64,000 bases of DNA from Burkholderia plantarii (GTDB lineage Bacteria; Pseudomonadota; Gammaproteobacteria; Burkholderiales; Burkholderiaceae), in assembly GCF_001411805.1 (NCBI RefSeq), contig NZ_CP007212.1:434001-498000 (forward strand). Direction: 5' to 3'. Under the pieces are notes generated by a model, which ran no database searches, was not told where the DNA came from, and worked only from the letters and a program-made list of their open reading frames with translations. The translations under genes and the position numbers were made by a program. How positions within the stretch are numbered: position 1 is the first letter of the stretch; each line of letters opens with the position of its first letter. Shown here in pieces: positions 40,328-51,792 of the stretch.

Positions 40328-40678
40328 GTTACCGCGCTCCATTCTGTGATCTGGGAAAATACGTCGGATAATCGCCGGCGCTCAAAATCAAATCATTATG
40401 AGATCGGCATTCGCAGGTGATTTCAATTGCCGAATCCGCGCTTGCCCGGCGTAATGCCTTATGAATTTTTGTCACAAGTTAATTACTGGAAAAGAAAATA
40501 TCCAGTCGCAATTTTTCAAGGCGGGTTTCTATCTCGCGAACGAGGCCGAAATGGCGAGGAGGCCGGTCTTTTTGTGATTGACGACTGTTGCGACGGCAAT
40601 TCCGAAAATGAAGCGACGTGATACCCTGCCTCTCCATCCGGGTCGTGCCTGGCCCTTGCGGCGTAATTTCTTTTTGTC
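40328..40678. promoter_or_regulatory. Divergent control region, HDO cassette and LysR gene
   Basis: This region is markedly AT-richer than the flanking genes. TCGGCA (40404-40409) and TGCCGA (40428-40433) form an 18-base-spaced inverted repeat, a possible regulator site. Placement between a LysR gene and its divergent target is the classic LysR arrangement. A 64-codon frame at 40427-40621 lacks a ribosome site and is not called. Confidence 0.5.
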
Positions 40679-41581
40679 ATGACGCAGCTGCTGAAAAAAT
40701 TCGATCTCACGTCGTTACGCCTGTTCCTGGCGGTCTGCCAGGAACGCAGCATCGCGCGGGCCGCCGAGCGCGAATGCATCACGCCGTCGGCGGTGAGCCG
40801 GCGCATCGCGGAAATCGAGGCGCTGATCGGGCTGCCGGTGGTGGTCCGGGAGTCGCGCGGGATCTCGGTGACCGCGGTCGGCGAGACCGTGATGCGCTAC
40901 GCGGAGGCGGTGATCGCGAACCTGGAGGGGATGGAGGCCGAACTATCGCGCTATGCGACGGGCGCCAAGGGCAGCGTGCGGATCGTGGCCAATCTCTCGG
41001 CGGTGGTGCAGTTCCTGCCCGAGGACATCTCCTCGTTCAAGCGCGTGTTTCCCGAGGTCGACATCGAGATCGACGAGCAGACCAGCGTCAACGTTCTGCG
41101 CAGCGTGCGCGAGGGCGACGTCGACTTCGGTATCTGCAACGCGACATCGCCAGCCGAGGGGCTCGATCTGCGCACCTATCGCAGCGACCGGCTGGTGCTG
41201 ATGATCCCGGCCGGCCACCGGCTCGGCAACGCGCTGACGGTGCGGTTGGCGGACGTCGTCGGCGAGCATTTCGTCGGCCTGCGCAGCGACGCCTCGCTGA
41301 TGAGGCTGCTGGCCGAACAGGCGCAGAAGCTCGACGCGAAGCTCGACGTCAAGATCCGCGTGGGCAGCCTCGACGCGCTGTGCCGGATGGTGCATGTCCG
41401 GCTCGGCGTCGCGGTGGTGCCGCAGCAGATCGGCGAGCTCTACATCAACACGCTGAACGTGAAGCTGGTGCCGATCGCGGAGGACTGGGCCGTGCGCACG
41501 CTGATGATCGCGTGCCGCAATCTCGAACATCTCGCGGCGCCGGCCGCGGCGCTGGTCAATTTCCTGACGGACAAGCGCTGA
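40679..41581 (+). CDS. LysR-type transcriptional regulator (island regulator 1)
   Basis: A 300-residue LysR regulator with N-terminal winged helix-turn-helix (LRLFLAVCQERSIARAAERE, then ITPSAVSRRIAEIEALIG) and a periplasmic-binding-like effector domain (VRIVANLSAVVQFLPEDI, DFGICNATSPAEGL). It probably controls the divergent HDO cassette in response to a small organic acid. It is clearly related to the second LysR protein at 43886, sharing ANLxAxxQFxPxD, YRxDRLVL and DALCRxVH. Confidence 0.93.
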   Translation: MTQLLKKFDLTSLRLFLAVCQERSIARAAERECITPSAVSRRIAEIEALIGLPVVVRESRGISVTAVGETVMRYAEAVIANLEGMEAELSRYATGAKGSVRIVANLSAVVQFLPEDISSFKRVFPEVDIEIDEQTSVNVLRSVREGDVDFGICNATSPAEGLDLRTYRSDRLVLMIPAGHRLGNALTVRLADVVGEHFVGLRSDASLMRLLAEQAQKLDAKLDVKIRVGSLDALCRMVHVRLGVAVVPQQIGELYINTLNVKLVPIAEDWAVRTLMIACRNLEHLAAPAAALVNFLTDKR

Positions 41582-41686
41582 GCCGCCAGCGCTCTCGAAA
41601 CGAGAAAGCTGGCATCACGACTTGGCATGCGCGGCCCGATTCACGCGCACTATCATCGTCCGACCTGGACTCGAACCGGTTGGACC

Positions 41687-43090
41687 ATGCCGCAGACGCT
41701 CTACGACAAGCTTTGGGACGCGCACGCGATTGCCACCGAGCAGGACGGCACGACGCTGCTCTACATCGATCGCCATCTCATCAACGAAGTGTCGAGCCCG
41801 CAGGCGTTCGAGGCGATGCGGCTGGCCGGCCGCACGCCGTGGCGCAGCCGCGCGAATTTCGCGGTGGCCGATCACAACGTGCCGACCACCGATCGCAGCG
41901 GCGGCCGGATCGCCGATCCGATCTCGCGACTGCAGGTCGCGACGCTCGACGACAACGCCAAGGCCTACGGCTTCCAGTTCTTCGGCATGCTCGACCCGCG
42001 CCAGGGCATCGAGCACGTGATCGGGCCGGAGCAGGGCATCACGCTGCCGGGCATGACGCTTGTGTGCGGCGACTCGCATACCTCGACGCATGGCGCGTTT
42101 GCCTGCCTCGCGCACGGCATCGGCACCTCCGAAGTCGAGCACGTGCTGATCACGCAGACGCTGCTGACGAAAAAAATGAAGTCGATGCTGGTCAAGGTCG
42201 ACGGCGAGCTGCCCGCGGGCTCCACGCCGAAGGACGTGATCCTCGCCGTGATCGGCCGGATCGGCACGGCGGGCGGCACCGGCTACGCGATCGAATACGC
42301 GGGCTCGACGATCCGCGCGATGTCGATGGAGGGCCGCATGACGATCTGCAACATGACCATCGAGGCCGGCGCGCGCGCCGGCATGGTGGCGTTCGACGAC
42401 ACCACGCTCGACTACGTGCGCGGCCGCCCGCTCGCGCCGCAGGGCGAGCAGTGGGAGCAGGCCGTCGCCTACTGGCGCACGCTGCGGTCGGACCCCGACG
42501 CGTCGTTCGACGCGGTGGTCGAGATCGACGCGGCCGCCATCCGGCCGCACGTGAGCTGGGGCACCTCGCCGGAAATGGTGGTGGCGGTGGACGAGCGCGT
42601 GCCCGATCCGCTCGGCGAGCCGGACCCGGTGCGGCGCGACAGCATGGAGAAGGCGCTTGCCTACATGGGGCTCGCCGCCGGCACGCCGATCACCGAGATC
42701 GCCATCGACAAGGTGTTCATCGGCTCCTGCACGAACTCGCGCATCGAGGACCTGCGCGCGGCCGCCGCCGTGGTGCGCGGCAGGCGGCTCGCCGCCAACG
42801 TCACGCTGGCGATGGTGGTGCCGGGCTCGGGGCTCGTGAAGGTGCAGGCCGAACGCGAGGGGCTCGACCGGATCTTCATCGATGCCGGTTTCGAATGGCG
42901 CGAGCCGGGCTGCTCGATGTGCATGGCGATGAACGATGACCGGCTCAAGCCGGGCGAGCGCTGCGCCTCGACCTCGAACCGCAATTTCGAGGGCCGCCAG
43001 GGGCCGGGCGGGCGCACCCATCTGGTCAGCCCGGCGATGGCCGCCGCCGCGGCGATCGCCGGGCGCTTCGTCGACATCCGCGCGATCTAG
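41687..43090 (+). CDS. leuC: 3-isopropylmalate dehydratase large subunit (LeuC family)
   Basis: A 467-residue LeuC, full length. It should interconvert 2- and 3-isopropylmalate, or a homologous malate, with its LeuD partner. Cluster cysteines are Cys348 (GSCTNS), Cys409 and Cys412 (GCSMCMAMN); [27 protein letters not shown] and [22 protein letters not shown] are near-invariant. I start it at 41687 ([13 protein letters not shown]); the frame extends 20 codons more. No leuA or leuB is in the window, and the gene sits between two LysR genes, so it may be a pathway-dedicated copy. Confidence 0.94.
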   Translation: MPQTLYDKLWDAHAIATEQDGTTLLYIDRHLINEVSSPQAFEAMRLAGRTPWRSRANFAVADHNVPTTDRSGGRIADPISRLQVATLDDNAKAYGFQFFGMLDPRQGIEHVIGPEQGITLPGMTLVCGDSHTSTHGAFACLAHGIGTSEVEHVLITQTLLTKKMKSMLVKVDGELPAGSTPKDVILAVIGRIGTAGGTGYAIEYAGSTIRAMSMEGRMTICNMTIEAGARAGMVAFDDTTLDYVRGRPLAPQGEQWEQAVAYWRTLRSDPDASFDAVVEIDAAAIRPHVSWGTSPEMVVAVDERVPDPLGEPDPVRRDSMEKALAYMGLAAGTPITEIAIDKVFIGSCTNSRIEDLRAAAAVVRGRRLAANVTLAMVVPGSGLVKVQAEREGLDRIFIDAGFEWREPGCSMCMAMNDDRLKPGERCASTSNRNFEGRQGPGGRTHLVSPAMAAAAAIAGRFVDIRAI

Positions 43091-43149
43091 CGCGACGCGG
43101 GCCCGAGGCCGGCCCGCGCGTTGGACCTTTCAAGCACAGGACTTCCCCC

Positions 43150-43797
43150 ATGACTCCGTTCGTTCGCCACGAAGGCATCGTCGTTCCGCTCGACCGGGCC
43201 AACGTCGACACCGATGCGATCATCCCGAAGCAGTTCCTCAAGTCGATCCGGCGCACCGGCTTCGGCGAGAACCTGTTCGACGAGTGGCGCTACCTGGACC
43301 ACGGCGAGCCGGGCCAGGACTGCTCGACGCGTCCGCTCAACCCCGACTTCGTCCTGAACCGGCCCGACCTGCGCGGCGCCTCGGTGCTGCTCACGCGCGC
43401 GAACTTCGGCTGCGGGTCGTCGCGCGAGCACGCGCCCTGGGCGCTCGACCAGTACGGCTTTCGCGTGATCATCGCGGCGAGCTTCGCCGACATCTTCTTC
43501 CACAACTGCTTCAAGAACGGCCTGCTGCCGATCGTGCTCGGCGCCGACCAGATCGACGCGCTGTTCGACGCCGCCCGGCAGCGGGGCGTGCTGCGCCTGC
43601 ACGTCGATCTCGAGCAGCAGCGCGTTCGCACGCCGGACCACGCGCTCGCCTATCCCTTCGAGATCGATCCTTTCCGCAAGTACTGTCTCGTCAACGGCTT
43701 CGACGACGTCGCGCTCACCCTGCGCCGCGCCGACGAGATCGGCGAGTTCCAGGCACGCCATCTGGCCCGGTATCCGTGGCTGTCGAACGTGCTGTGA
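43150..43797 (+). CDS. leuD: 3-isopropylmalate dehydratase small subunit (LeuD family)
   Basis: A 215-residue swivel subunit that completes the LeuCD enzyme. [19 protein letters not shown] and [14 protein letters not shown] are the substrate-binding loops, and [12 protein letters not shown] follows. It lies 59 bases after leuC and 88 bases before the second LysR gene, in one probable operon. Confidence 0.95.
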   Translation: MTPFVRHEGIVVPLDRANVDTDAIIPKQFLKSIRRTGFGENLFDEWRYLDHGEPGQDCSTRPLNPDFVLNRPDLRGASVLLTRANFGCGSSREHAPWALDQYGFRVIIAASFADIFFHNCFKNGLLPIVLGADQIDALFDAARQRGVLRLHVDLEQQRVRTPDHALAYPFEIDPFRKYCLVNGFDDVALTLRRADEIGEFQARHLARYPWLSNVL

Positions 43798-46326
<2,529 letters not shown>

Positions 46327-46605
46327 CGCGCGGTTCGGTGGGATCGTTGCAACAAGGGATGGTGACGCGGCGGAGCGAGGCCGGGCGCGAGCGAGTGGCT
46401 CGCCCGGGCCGGCACTCGGGGGCGGCCCGTCAACCGCGATCGTGAAGCGGGCCGCGCCGAACTGACTCGGCCGGCCGTGTGACGGCGATGCTTGAAGTCG
46501 TGCCCGATGCCGGCACGCCCCGGCAGCATCAGGCAGGGCCCGCACGGCCCGCCGCGACGGGCGGCGCCGGCGGCATGACTGCCGGCCCGGCGCCGCGCGC
46601 CAGGT
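46327..46605. other. Right island junction, no gene
   Basis: This 279-base convergent gap lies between the fusion gene and trpE. I see no hairpin with a T-run, tRNA fragment or integrase remnant, so no insertion mechanism is visible. Confidence 0.4.
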
Positions 46606-48099
46606 TCAGAAGTCGCCGTCGAGGCCGTCCTGCACCTGCTCGGCCGCGCGCAGCACCGCGCGCGCCTTGTTCTCCGTCTCCTGCCATTCCGACTCGGGCA
46701 CCGAGTCGGCCACCACGCCGGCGGCCGCCTGCACGTAGAGGTTGCCTTTGTGAATCAGGCCGGTGCGGATCGCGATCGCGAGGTCCATCTCGCCCGAGAA
46801 CGACAGGTAGCCGACCGCGCCGCCGTAGAGCCCGCGCTTGACCGGCTCGAGCTCGTCGATCAGTTCCATCGCCCGCACCTTCGGCGCGCCCGAGAGCGTG
46901 CCGGCCGGGAACGTCGCGCGCAGCACGTCGTAGTTGGTCATGCCGGGCTTGAGCGTGCCCTCGACCGAGCTGACGATGTGCTGCACGTGCGAGTATTTCT
47001 CGATCACCATCCGGTCGGTGACGGCCACCGAGCCGGTGGTCGCGATGCGGCCCACGTCGTTGCGCGCGAGGTCGATCAGCATGACGTGCTCGGCGATCTC
47101 CTTCGGATCGTTGAGCAGCTCGGTGGCGAGCGCCGCGTCGCGTTCCGGCGTGTTGCCGCGCGGGCGCGTGCCGGCCAGCGGGCGGATCGTGACGATCTGG
47201 TCCTCGCCGCGCTTCTCCTGGCGCACCAGGATCTCCGGCGAGGCGCCCACCACGTGGAAGTCGCCGAAGTTGTAGTAGTACATGTACGGCGACGGATTCA
47301 GCGATCGCAGCGCGCGGTACAGCGACAGCGGATTGTCGCGATACGGCTTGCTCAGGCGCTGGCCGACCTGCACCTGCATCAGCTCGCCGGCCGCGATGTA
47401 TTCCTTGGCCTGACGCACGGCGGCCAGGTAGTCGTCCTTCTTGAACTCGCGGAACGTCTCGGTGCGCACGCTCGCCGACGTGACGGGCGGCTGCACCGTC
47501 GCGTGCAGCCGCTGCTTCAGTTCACGCAGCCGCTGCCTCGCCTTCGCATAGGCTTCCGGCTTGCCCGGGTCGGCGTAGATGATCAGGTAGAGCTTGCCGG
47601 CGAGGTTGTCGATCACGGCGACTTCCTCGGTCAGCAGCAGCTGGATGTCCGGCAGGTTCAGGTCGTCGGGCGGCGTCGAATCGGCGAGCTTCTTCTCGAT
47701 GTAGCGCACCGCGTCGTAGCCGAAGTAGCCGGCCAGGCCGCCGCAGAAGCGCGGCAGGCCGGGGCGCTGGGCCACCTTGAAGCGCGCCTGGAAGGCTTCG
47801 ATGAACGCGAACGGGTCGCCTTCGTGGGTCTCCACCACCTGGCCGTCGGTGACGATCTCCGAGACGCCGTTGCGGGTGCGTACCAGCGTGCGGGCCGGCA
47901 GCCCGATGAACGAATAGCGGCCGAAGCGCTCGCCGCCCACCACCGATTCGAGCAGGAACGAATTGGCGCCGCCGCGCTCGGACTGCGCGAGCTTCAGGTA
48001 CAGCGAGAGCGGGGTTTCGAGATCGGCCAGCGCCTCCGCGATCAGCGGGATGCGGTTGTAGCCGGCGTTCGCGAGCGATTGGAATTCGAGTTCAGTCAT
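46606..48099 (-). CDS. trpE: Anthranilate synthase component I
   Basis: A 497-residue chorismate-binding enzyme that makes anthranilate with ammonia from TrpG. The tryptophan feedback-binding motif LLES is present in SFLLESVVGG. Core motifs are MQVQVGQRLSKPY, VGASPEILVR, IRPLAGTRPRG, DLARNDVGRIA, SSVEGTLKPG and TFPAGTLSGAPKVRAME. An upstream leader peptide and attenuator control it. Its trpG partner lies 16 kb downstream beyond the island. Confidence 0.98.
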   Translation of the reverse strand: MTELEFQSLANAGYNRIPLIAEALADLETPLSLYLKLAQSERGGANSFLLESVVGGERFGRYSFIGLPARTLVRTRNGVSEIVTDGQVVETHEGDPFAFIEAFQARFKVAQRPGLPRFCGGLAGYFGYDAVRYIEKKLADSTPPDDLNLPDIQLLLTEEVAVIDNLAGKLYLIIYADPGKPEAYAKARQRLRELKQRLHATVQPPVTSASVRTETFREFKKDDYLAAVRQAKEYIAAGELMQVQVGQRLSKPYRDNPLSLYRALRSLNPSPYMYYYNFGDFHVVGASPEILVRQEKRGEDQIVTIRPLAGTRPRGNTPERDAALATELLNDPKEIAEHVMLIDLARNDVGRIATTGSVAVTDRMVIEKYSHVQHIVSSVEGTLKPGMTNYDVLRATFPAGTLSGAPKVRAMELIDELEPVKRGLYGGAVGYLSFSGEMDLAIAIRTGLIHKGNLYVQAAAGVVADSVPESEWQETENKARAVLRAAEQVQDGLDGDF

Positions 48100-48313
48100 G
48101 TTCCGGTCCTGTCTGGACGAGCGGCAAAAACGTGCCGGGAGAATCGCGGGCGCTGCGCGGCGGGCCGGAAGGCGGGGTGGTCGGAAGCCTGACCGGCTGG
48201 CGCTCCGCTCACGCGATCGCCCGGCACGCGCGGCCGGCGCCCGGACGCGAAGGCGAACGGCGTGGCGGTGCGGGACGACGAATCGGTGGACGGGGCGCGG
48301 GACACGCGCAGCA

Positions 48314-48346
48314 AACAAAAAACGGATGCCGGAGCCGAACTCCGGC
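48314..48346 (-). terminator. trp attenuator terminator
   Basis: On the minus strand GCCGGAG-TTCGG-CTCCGGC (48346 to 48328) is followed by ATCCG and a T6 run (48322 to 48317). It starts 14 bases after the trpL stop and lies 215 bases before trpE, as expected for a transcription attenuator. Confidence 0.82.
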
Positions 48347-48360
48347 GAACCTCGACGAGG

Positions 48361-48435
48361 TCAGCGCGACCAGCGACGCCAGGGCCAGGCTCCCCGGTCG
48401 ATGCTGCTCAGACTCCGTTTTTTGTTCAGAAACAT
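48361..48435 (-). CDS. trpL: trp operon leader peptide
   Basis: A 24-codon frame between gph and trpE reading MFLNKKRSLSSIDRGAW then PWRRWSR and TGA. Three Trp codons fall in the window W-P-W-R-R-W near the end. Ribosome stalling there at low charged tRNA-Trp should prevent the downstream hairpin at 48314-48346 and allow trpE expression. The codon content, position and attenuator together make this a confident call despite the short length. The ribosome site before the ATG is weak. Confidence 0.85.
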   Translation of the reverse strand: MFLNKKRSLSSIDRGAWPWRRWSR

Positions 48436-48450
48436 GCGGTGGAAGATAAA

Positions 48451-49164
48451 TCAGAGGGTTGGCGTGGACGCGTTGTGCGCGGCAATGACCTGCGCCGCGA
48501 CCAGCAGCGAATCGACTATACCATCCGAATTTATCGTTTGTATAGCGTTGCCGTGGTTGTAGCCGTAGGGCACCGTCAGCGTCGCGAGGCCCGCCGCGCG
48601 GCCCGCGATCGCGTCGTTTTCCGAGTCGCCGATCGCCACCGCCAGCGCCGGTTCGACGCCGAGCCGCTCGCAGGCGGTGAGCATCGGCAGCGGGTCCGGC
48701 TTCTTGCGAGGCAGGCTGTCGCCGCCGAGCACCACGCCGAAATAGCCGTCCAGCGCGTATTGCGCGAGCAGTTCGGCGGCGAAGCGCAGCGGCTTGTTGG
48801 TCACGCAGGCGAGCTTGAGGCCCGCCTCGCGCATCGCGCGCAAGCCGGCCTCGACGTCGGGATAGAGCTGCGTGTGGCGGCCGTTGATCTTCGCGTATTC
48901 GGTCTGGTAGATCGCCAGCGCGTCGTCGAAGCGCGCCTGCGCCTCGGTCTCGGGAAAGCGCGGCTTCAGCACCTGCGCGATCAGGTTCTCGGAACCCTTG
49001 CCGACGTATCGCATGACCTCGTCGCGCGCCGTGGCGGGCGCGCCCAGTTGCGCGAGCATGGCGTTCAGGCCGGCCGTGAAGTCGTCGGCGGTGTCGATCA
49101 TGGTGCCGTCCAGATCGATCAGCGCGGCCGCGAGCCTCGGCGCGGCGAAGCGGATCGTCGTCAT
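48451..49164 (-). CDS. gph: Phosphoglycolate phosphatase
   Basis: A 237-residue HAD phosphatase that clears 2-phosphoglycolate. Motif I is ALIDLDGTMIDTADDF, motif II CVTNKP, motif III RKKPDPLPML, and motif IV AIGDSENDAIAGRAAG. The helical cap follows motif I. It lies 4 bases after rpe and directly upstream of the trpL-trpE leader, so part of trpE transcription may come from this unit. Confidence 0.95.
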   Translation of the reverse strand: MTTIRFAAPRLAAALIDLDGTMIDTADDFTAGLNAMLAQLGAPATARDEVMRYVGKGSENLIAQVLKPRFPETEAQARFDDALAIYQTEYAKINGRHTQLYPDVEAGLRAMREAGLKLACVTNKPLRFAAELLAQYALDGYFGVVLGGDSLPRKKPDPLPMLTACERLGVEPALAVAIGDSENDAIAGRAAGLATLTVPYGYNHGNAIQTINSDGIVDSLLVAAQVIAAHNASTPTL

Positions 49165-49168
49165 CGCC

Positions 49169-49855
49169 TCAGCCCTTCGCGACGCCGGCGAGCGACGCGC
49201 GCATCTCGTCGATCACGGCCTGGTAGTCGGGCTTGCCGAAGATCGCGGAGCCGGCCACGAAGGTGTCCGCGCCCGCCGCGGCGATCTCGGCGATGTTGTC
49301 GACCTTCACGCCGCCGTCCACCTCGAGGTGGATCTCGCGGCCGGTGCGCTCGCGGTAGGCGTCGATCTTCGCGCGCGCCTCGCGGATCTTGCGCAGTGCC
49401 TCGGGGATGAACGACTGGCCGCCGAAGCCTGGATTCACCGACATGATCAATACCAGGTCGAGGCGGTCCATCACGTGGTCGAGGTAGTTGAGCGGCGTGG
49501 CCGGGTTGAACACCAGGCCGGCCTTGCAGCCGTGGTCCTTGATCAGGCTCAGCGTGCGGTCGATGTGGTCCGAGCCTTCCGGATGGAAGCTGATCACGTT
49601 GGCGCCCGCCTTCGCGAAGTCCGGCACGATCCGGTCGACCGGACGCACCATCAGGTGGACGTCGATCGGCACCTGCACGTGCGGCCGGATCGCTTCGCAG
49701 ACGAGCGGCCCGATCGTCAGGTTCGGGACGTAATGGTTGTCCATCACGTCGAAGTGGATCCAGTCGGCGCCGGCGGCGACGACGTTGCGGACTTCTTCGC
49801 CGAGCCGGGCGAAATCGGCCGACAGAATGCTGGGAGCGATGCGGAATTGCGTCAT
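49169..49855 (-). CDS. rpe: Ribulose-phosphate 3-epimerase
   Basis: A 228-residue TIM-barrel epimerase of the pentose phosphate pathway, also used in the Calvin cycle. Metal ligands and the catalytic Asp lie in [47 protein letters not shown] and EVDGGV. The ATG at 49855 gives the usual N-terminus [11 protein letters not shown]. Confidence 0.97.
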   Translation of the reverse strand: MTQFRIAPSILSADFARLGEEVRNVVAAGADWIHFDVMDNHYVPNLTIGPLVCEAIRPHVQVPIDVHLMVRPVDRIVPDFAKAGANVISFHPEGSDHIDRTLSLIKDHGCKAGLVFNPATPLNYLDHVMDRLDLVLIMSVNPGFGGQSFIPEALRKIREARAKIDAYRERTGREIHLEVDGGVKVDNIAEIAAAGADTFVAGSAIFGKPDYQAVIDEMRASLAGVAKG

Positions 49856-50033
49856 GACGGTATCGGGGGACGTGCGTTTATGCAGAGCCGACATTCTACC
49901 GCCGCGGGCGGCGGCCGCCCCGCGCGGTTGCGGGCGCCGGCGGCATCAAGCAGAATGCCGACCAGAGCGGGCCGCCCGGCGGGCCGTGCGGCGCCCCGCC
50001 GGGCACCGGTCGACCTTCGAAGCAGGAATCCCC

Positions 50034-50408
50034 ATGAGCCAGTACGAATTCAGCGTGTCCGTGAAAACGGCCTATCTGCCGGAACAATCCGACCCGGAAC
50101 GCCGTCAATATGCATTCGCCTACACGCTGACGATTCGCAATACCGGTCAGGTGACGGCGCAGCTGATCGCGCGGCACTGGGTGATCACCGACAGCGAACA
50201 GAAGGTGCAGGAAGTGAAGGGACTCGGCGTGGTCGGCCATCAGCCGCTCCTGAAGCCGGGCGAGCAATTCGAATACACGAGCTGGGCGGTGATCGCGACG
50301 CCGGTGGGCACCATGCGCGGCGCCTACTTCTGCGTGGCCGAGGACGGCGAGCGCTTCGACGCGCCGGTCGCCGAATTCGCGCTGCACATGCCGCGCACGC
50401 TGCACTGA
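50034..50408 (+). CDS. apaG: ApaG-domain protein
   Basis: A 124-residue ApaG (CorD) protein, a fibronectin III-like single domain. YTLTIRNTGQVTAQLIARHWVITD, KGLGVVGHQPLLKPGEQFEYTS and GTMRGAYFCV are family-diagnostic. Its role is unclear; deletion phenotypes link it to Co2+ or Mg2+ handling in enterics. It diverges from the rpe operon. Confidence 0.96.
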   Translation: MSQYEFSVSVKTAYLPEQSDPERRQYAFAYTLTIRNTGQVTAQLIARHWVITDSEQKVQEVKGLGVVGHQPLLKPGEQFEYTSWAVIATPVGTMRGAYFCVAEDGERFDAPVAEFALHMPRTLH

Positions 50409-50420
50409 GCGGCGCGGGCC

Positions 50421-50570
50421 TCAGCGTCCGTGGCGCGGATCGTCGGCCTGCCGGCGCTGCTTCTTCTTGCCGGACGCGGTCCAGGCGACGATGAAGATCA
50501 GCAGGCCGAGCGCCAGCAGCGATTCCAGCGCGAAGATCAGCATCGGGTATTCGTCGAACAGATCAGACAT
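50421..50570 (-). CDS. 49-residue single-span membrane protein
   Basis: A small frame: acidic N-terminus MSDLFDEYP, one hydrophobic helix (about residues 10-31, MLIFALESLLALGLLIFIV then AW), then a basic tail SGKKKQRRQ. The positive-inside pattern places the tail in the cytoplasm. It lies convergent to apaG, 12 bases from its stop. Its ATG shares the CATG tetranucleotide with the divergent mltA start. I do not recognise a family name, and the function is unknown. Confidence 0.65.
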   Translation of the reverse strand: MSDLFDEYPMLIFALESLLALGLLIFIVAWTASGKKKQRRQADDPRHGR

Positions 50571-51723
50571 GGCGGTTTCCATCAAGAACGATCATTGTAG
50601 GTGGTTCGGGCCGCGGCTCGCCGGATGGGCGGCCGCGATCGCGACGGCGGCGCTGCTGGCCGCCTGCGGCGGCGCGCCGGTGCGCCCGCCCGCGGCGAGG
50701 GTGCCCGGCGGCGCGCCGTTCGTGCCGGGCCAGGTGGCCGCCGAGCGGCTCACGCCGGTGGCCTGGCGGCAGGTGCCTGGCTGGCAGGACGACACGCTGA
50801 TCGGCGCGACCATCGCGCTGCGCGAGAACTGCACGCGGCTCGCGCGCGCGCCCAACTGGCGCCGTGCCTGCGAGGCGGCCGGCCGGCTCGACGATCTCGA
50901 CATCACCGGCGCGCGCAGCTTCTTCGAAACCTACTTCACGCCGTACCAGTTCGCCAATACCGACGGCACGCTCGACGGCCTCGTGACCGGCTATTACGAG
51001 CCGCTGCTGCGCGGCTCGCGCGTGCGCCGCGGGCCTTACCAGACCGCGCTCTACCGCTGGCCGGCCGGCTACCGCGCCGGCACCGCGCTGCCGGCGCGCG
51101 CGCAGCTCGAACGCTCGGGCGTGCTGAACGGCAACGAACTGGTGTGGGTCGACGATCCGGTCGACGCGTTCTTCCTGCAGGTGCAGGGCTCCGGGCGCGT
51201 GGTGCTCGACGACGGCACCGTGATGCGGGTCGGCTACGGCGGCACCAACAACCAGCCGTACCGGTCGATCGGCAAATGGCTGCTCGACCACGGCGAACTC
51301 ACGCCCGGGCAGGCGACGATGCAGGGCATCAAGGCCTGGGCGAGCGCCAACCCGACGCGGCTCGACGCGCTGCTCGACACCAATCCGCGCTTCGTGTTCT
51401 TTCGTGAGATGCCGTCGCAGGAAGGCGCGCCGCAGGGCGGCGCGGACGGCCCGATCGGCGCGCTCGGCGTGCCGCTGACGGCGGAGCGCTCGATCGCCGT
51501 CGATCCGTCGGCGATTCCGCTCGGCACGCCGGTATTCCTGCAGACCACGCGGCCGCTCACCAATACGCCGATGAGCCGGCTCGTGTTCGCGCAGGACACC
51601 GGCTCCGCGATCAAGGGCGGCGTGCGCGCCGACTATTTCTGGGGGCTCGGCGACGACGCGGGCGATCTGGCCGGCCGCATGAAGCAGGTCGGCCGGATGT
51701 GGCTGCTGCTGCCGAATTCCTGA
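50569..51723 (+). CDS. mltA: Membrane-bound lytic murein transglycosylase A
   Basis: A 384-residue lipoprotein that cuts peptidoglycan to 1,6-anhydro products. The signal ends in lipobox LLAAC (Cys about residue 33), placing it on the outer membrane. GLVTGYYEPLLRGSR and VDAFFLQVQGSGRV are domain 1 motifs. The catalytic Asp is in FAQDTGSAIKGGVRADYFWG. The only in-frame ATG near the signal is 50569, giving an unusually long n-region of about 20 residues. Confidence 0.94.
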   Translation: MAVSIKNDHCRWFGPRLAGWAAAIATAALLAACGGAPVRPPAARVPGGAPFVPGQVAAERLTPVAWRQVPGWQDDTLIGATIALRENCTRLARAPNWRRACEAAGRLDDLDITGARSFFETYFTPYQFANTDGTLDGLVTGYYEPLLRGSRVRRGPYQTALYRWPAGYRAGTALPARAQLERSGVLNGNELVWVDDPVDAFFLQVQGSGRVVLDDGTVMRVGYGGTNNQPYRSIGKWLLDHGELTPGQATMQGIKAWASANPTRLDALLDTNPRFVFFREMPSQEGAPQGGADGPIGALGVPLTAERSIAVDPSAIPLGTPVFLQTTRPLTNTPMSRLVFAQDTGSAIKGGVRADYFWGLGDDAGDLAGRMKQVGRMWLLLPNS

Positions 51724-51792
51724 TGGATGGCCGCTGCCGTGGTTCGCCTCCGGGCGCGCCGCGCGGCGGCCTTCTCAGGCCCTTGGCGGCGC

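Noticed and set aside
40427..40621. A 64-codon frame in the divergent control region, considered as a small peptide substrate
   Set aside because: It has no ribosome site and no leader-core layout, and it lies across the likely regulatory DNA. Two cysteines near the end are not enough.
48314..48427. AACAAAAAACGGA and TCCGTTTTTTGTT as a long-loop inverted repeat
   Set aside because: The two arms are explained by the trpL start codons (Asn-Lys-Lys-Arg) and the attenuator T-run. A hairpin with an 88-base loop is unlikely to act as a terminator, though alternative pairing in the leader remains possible.
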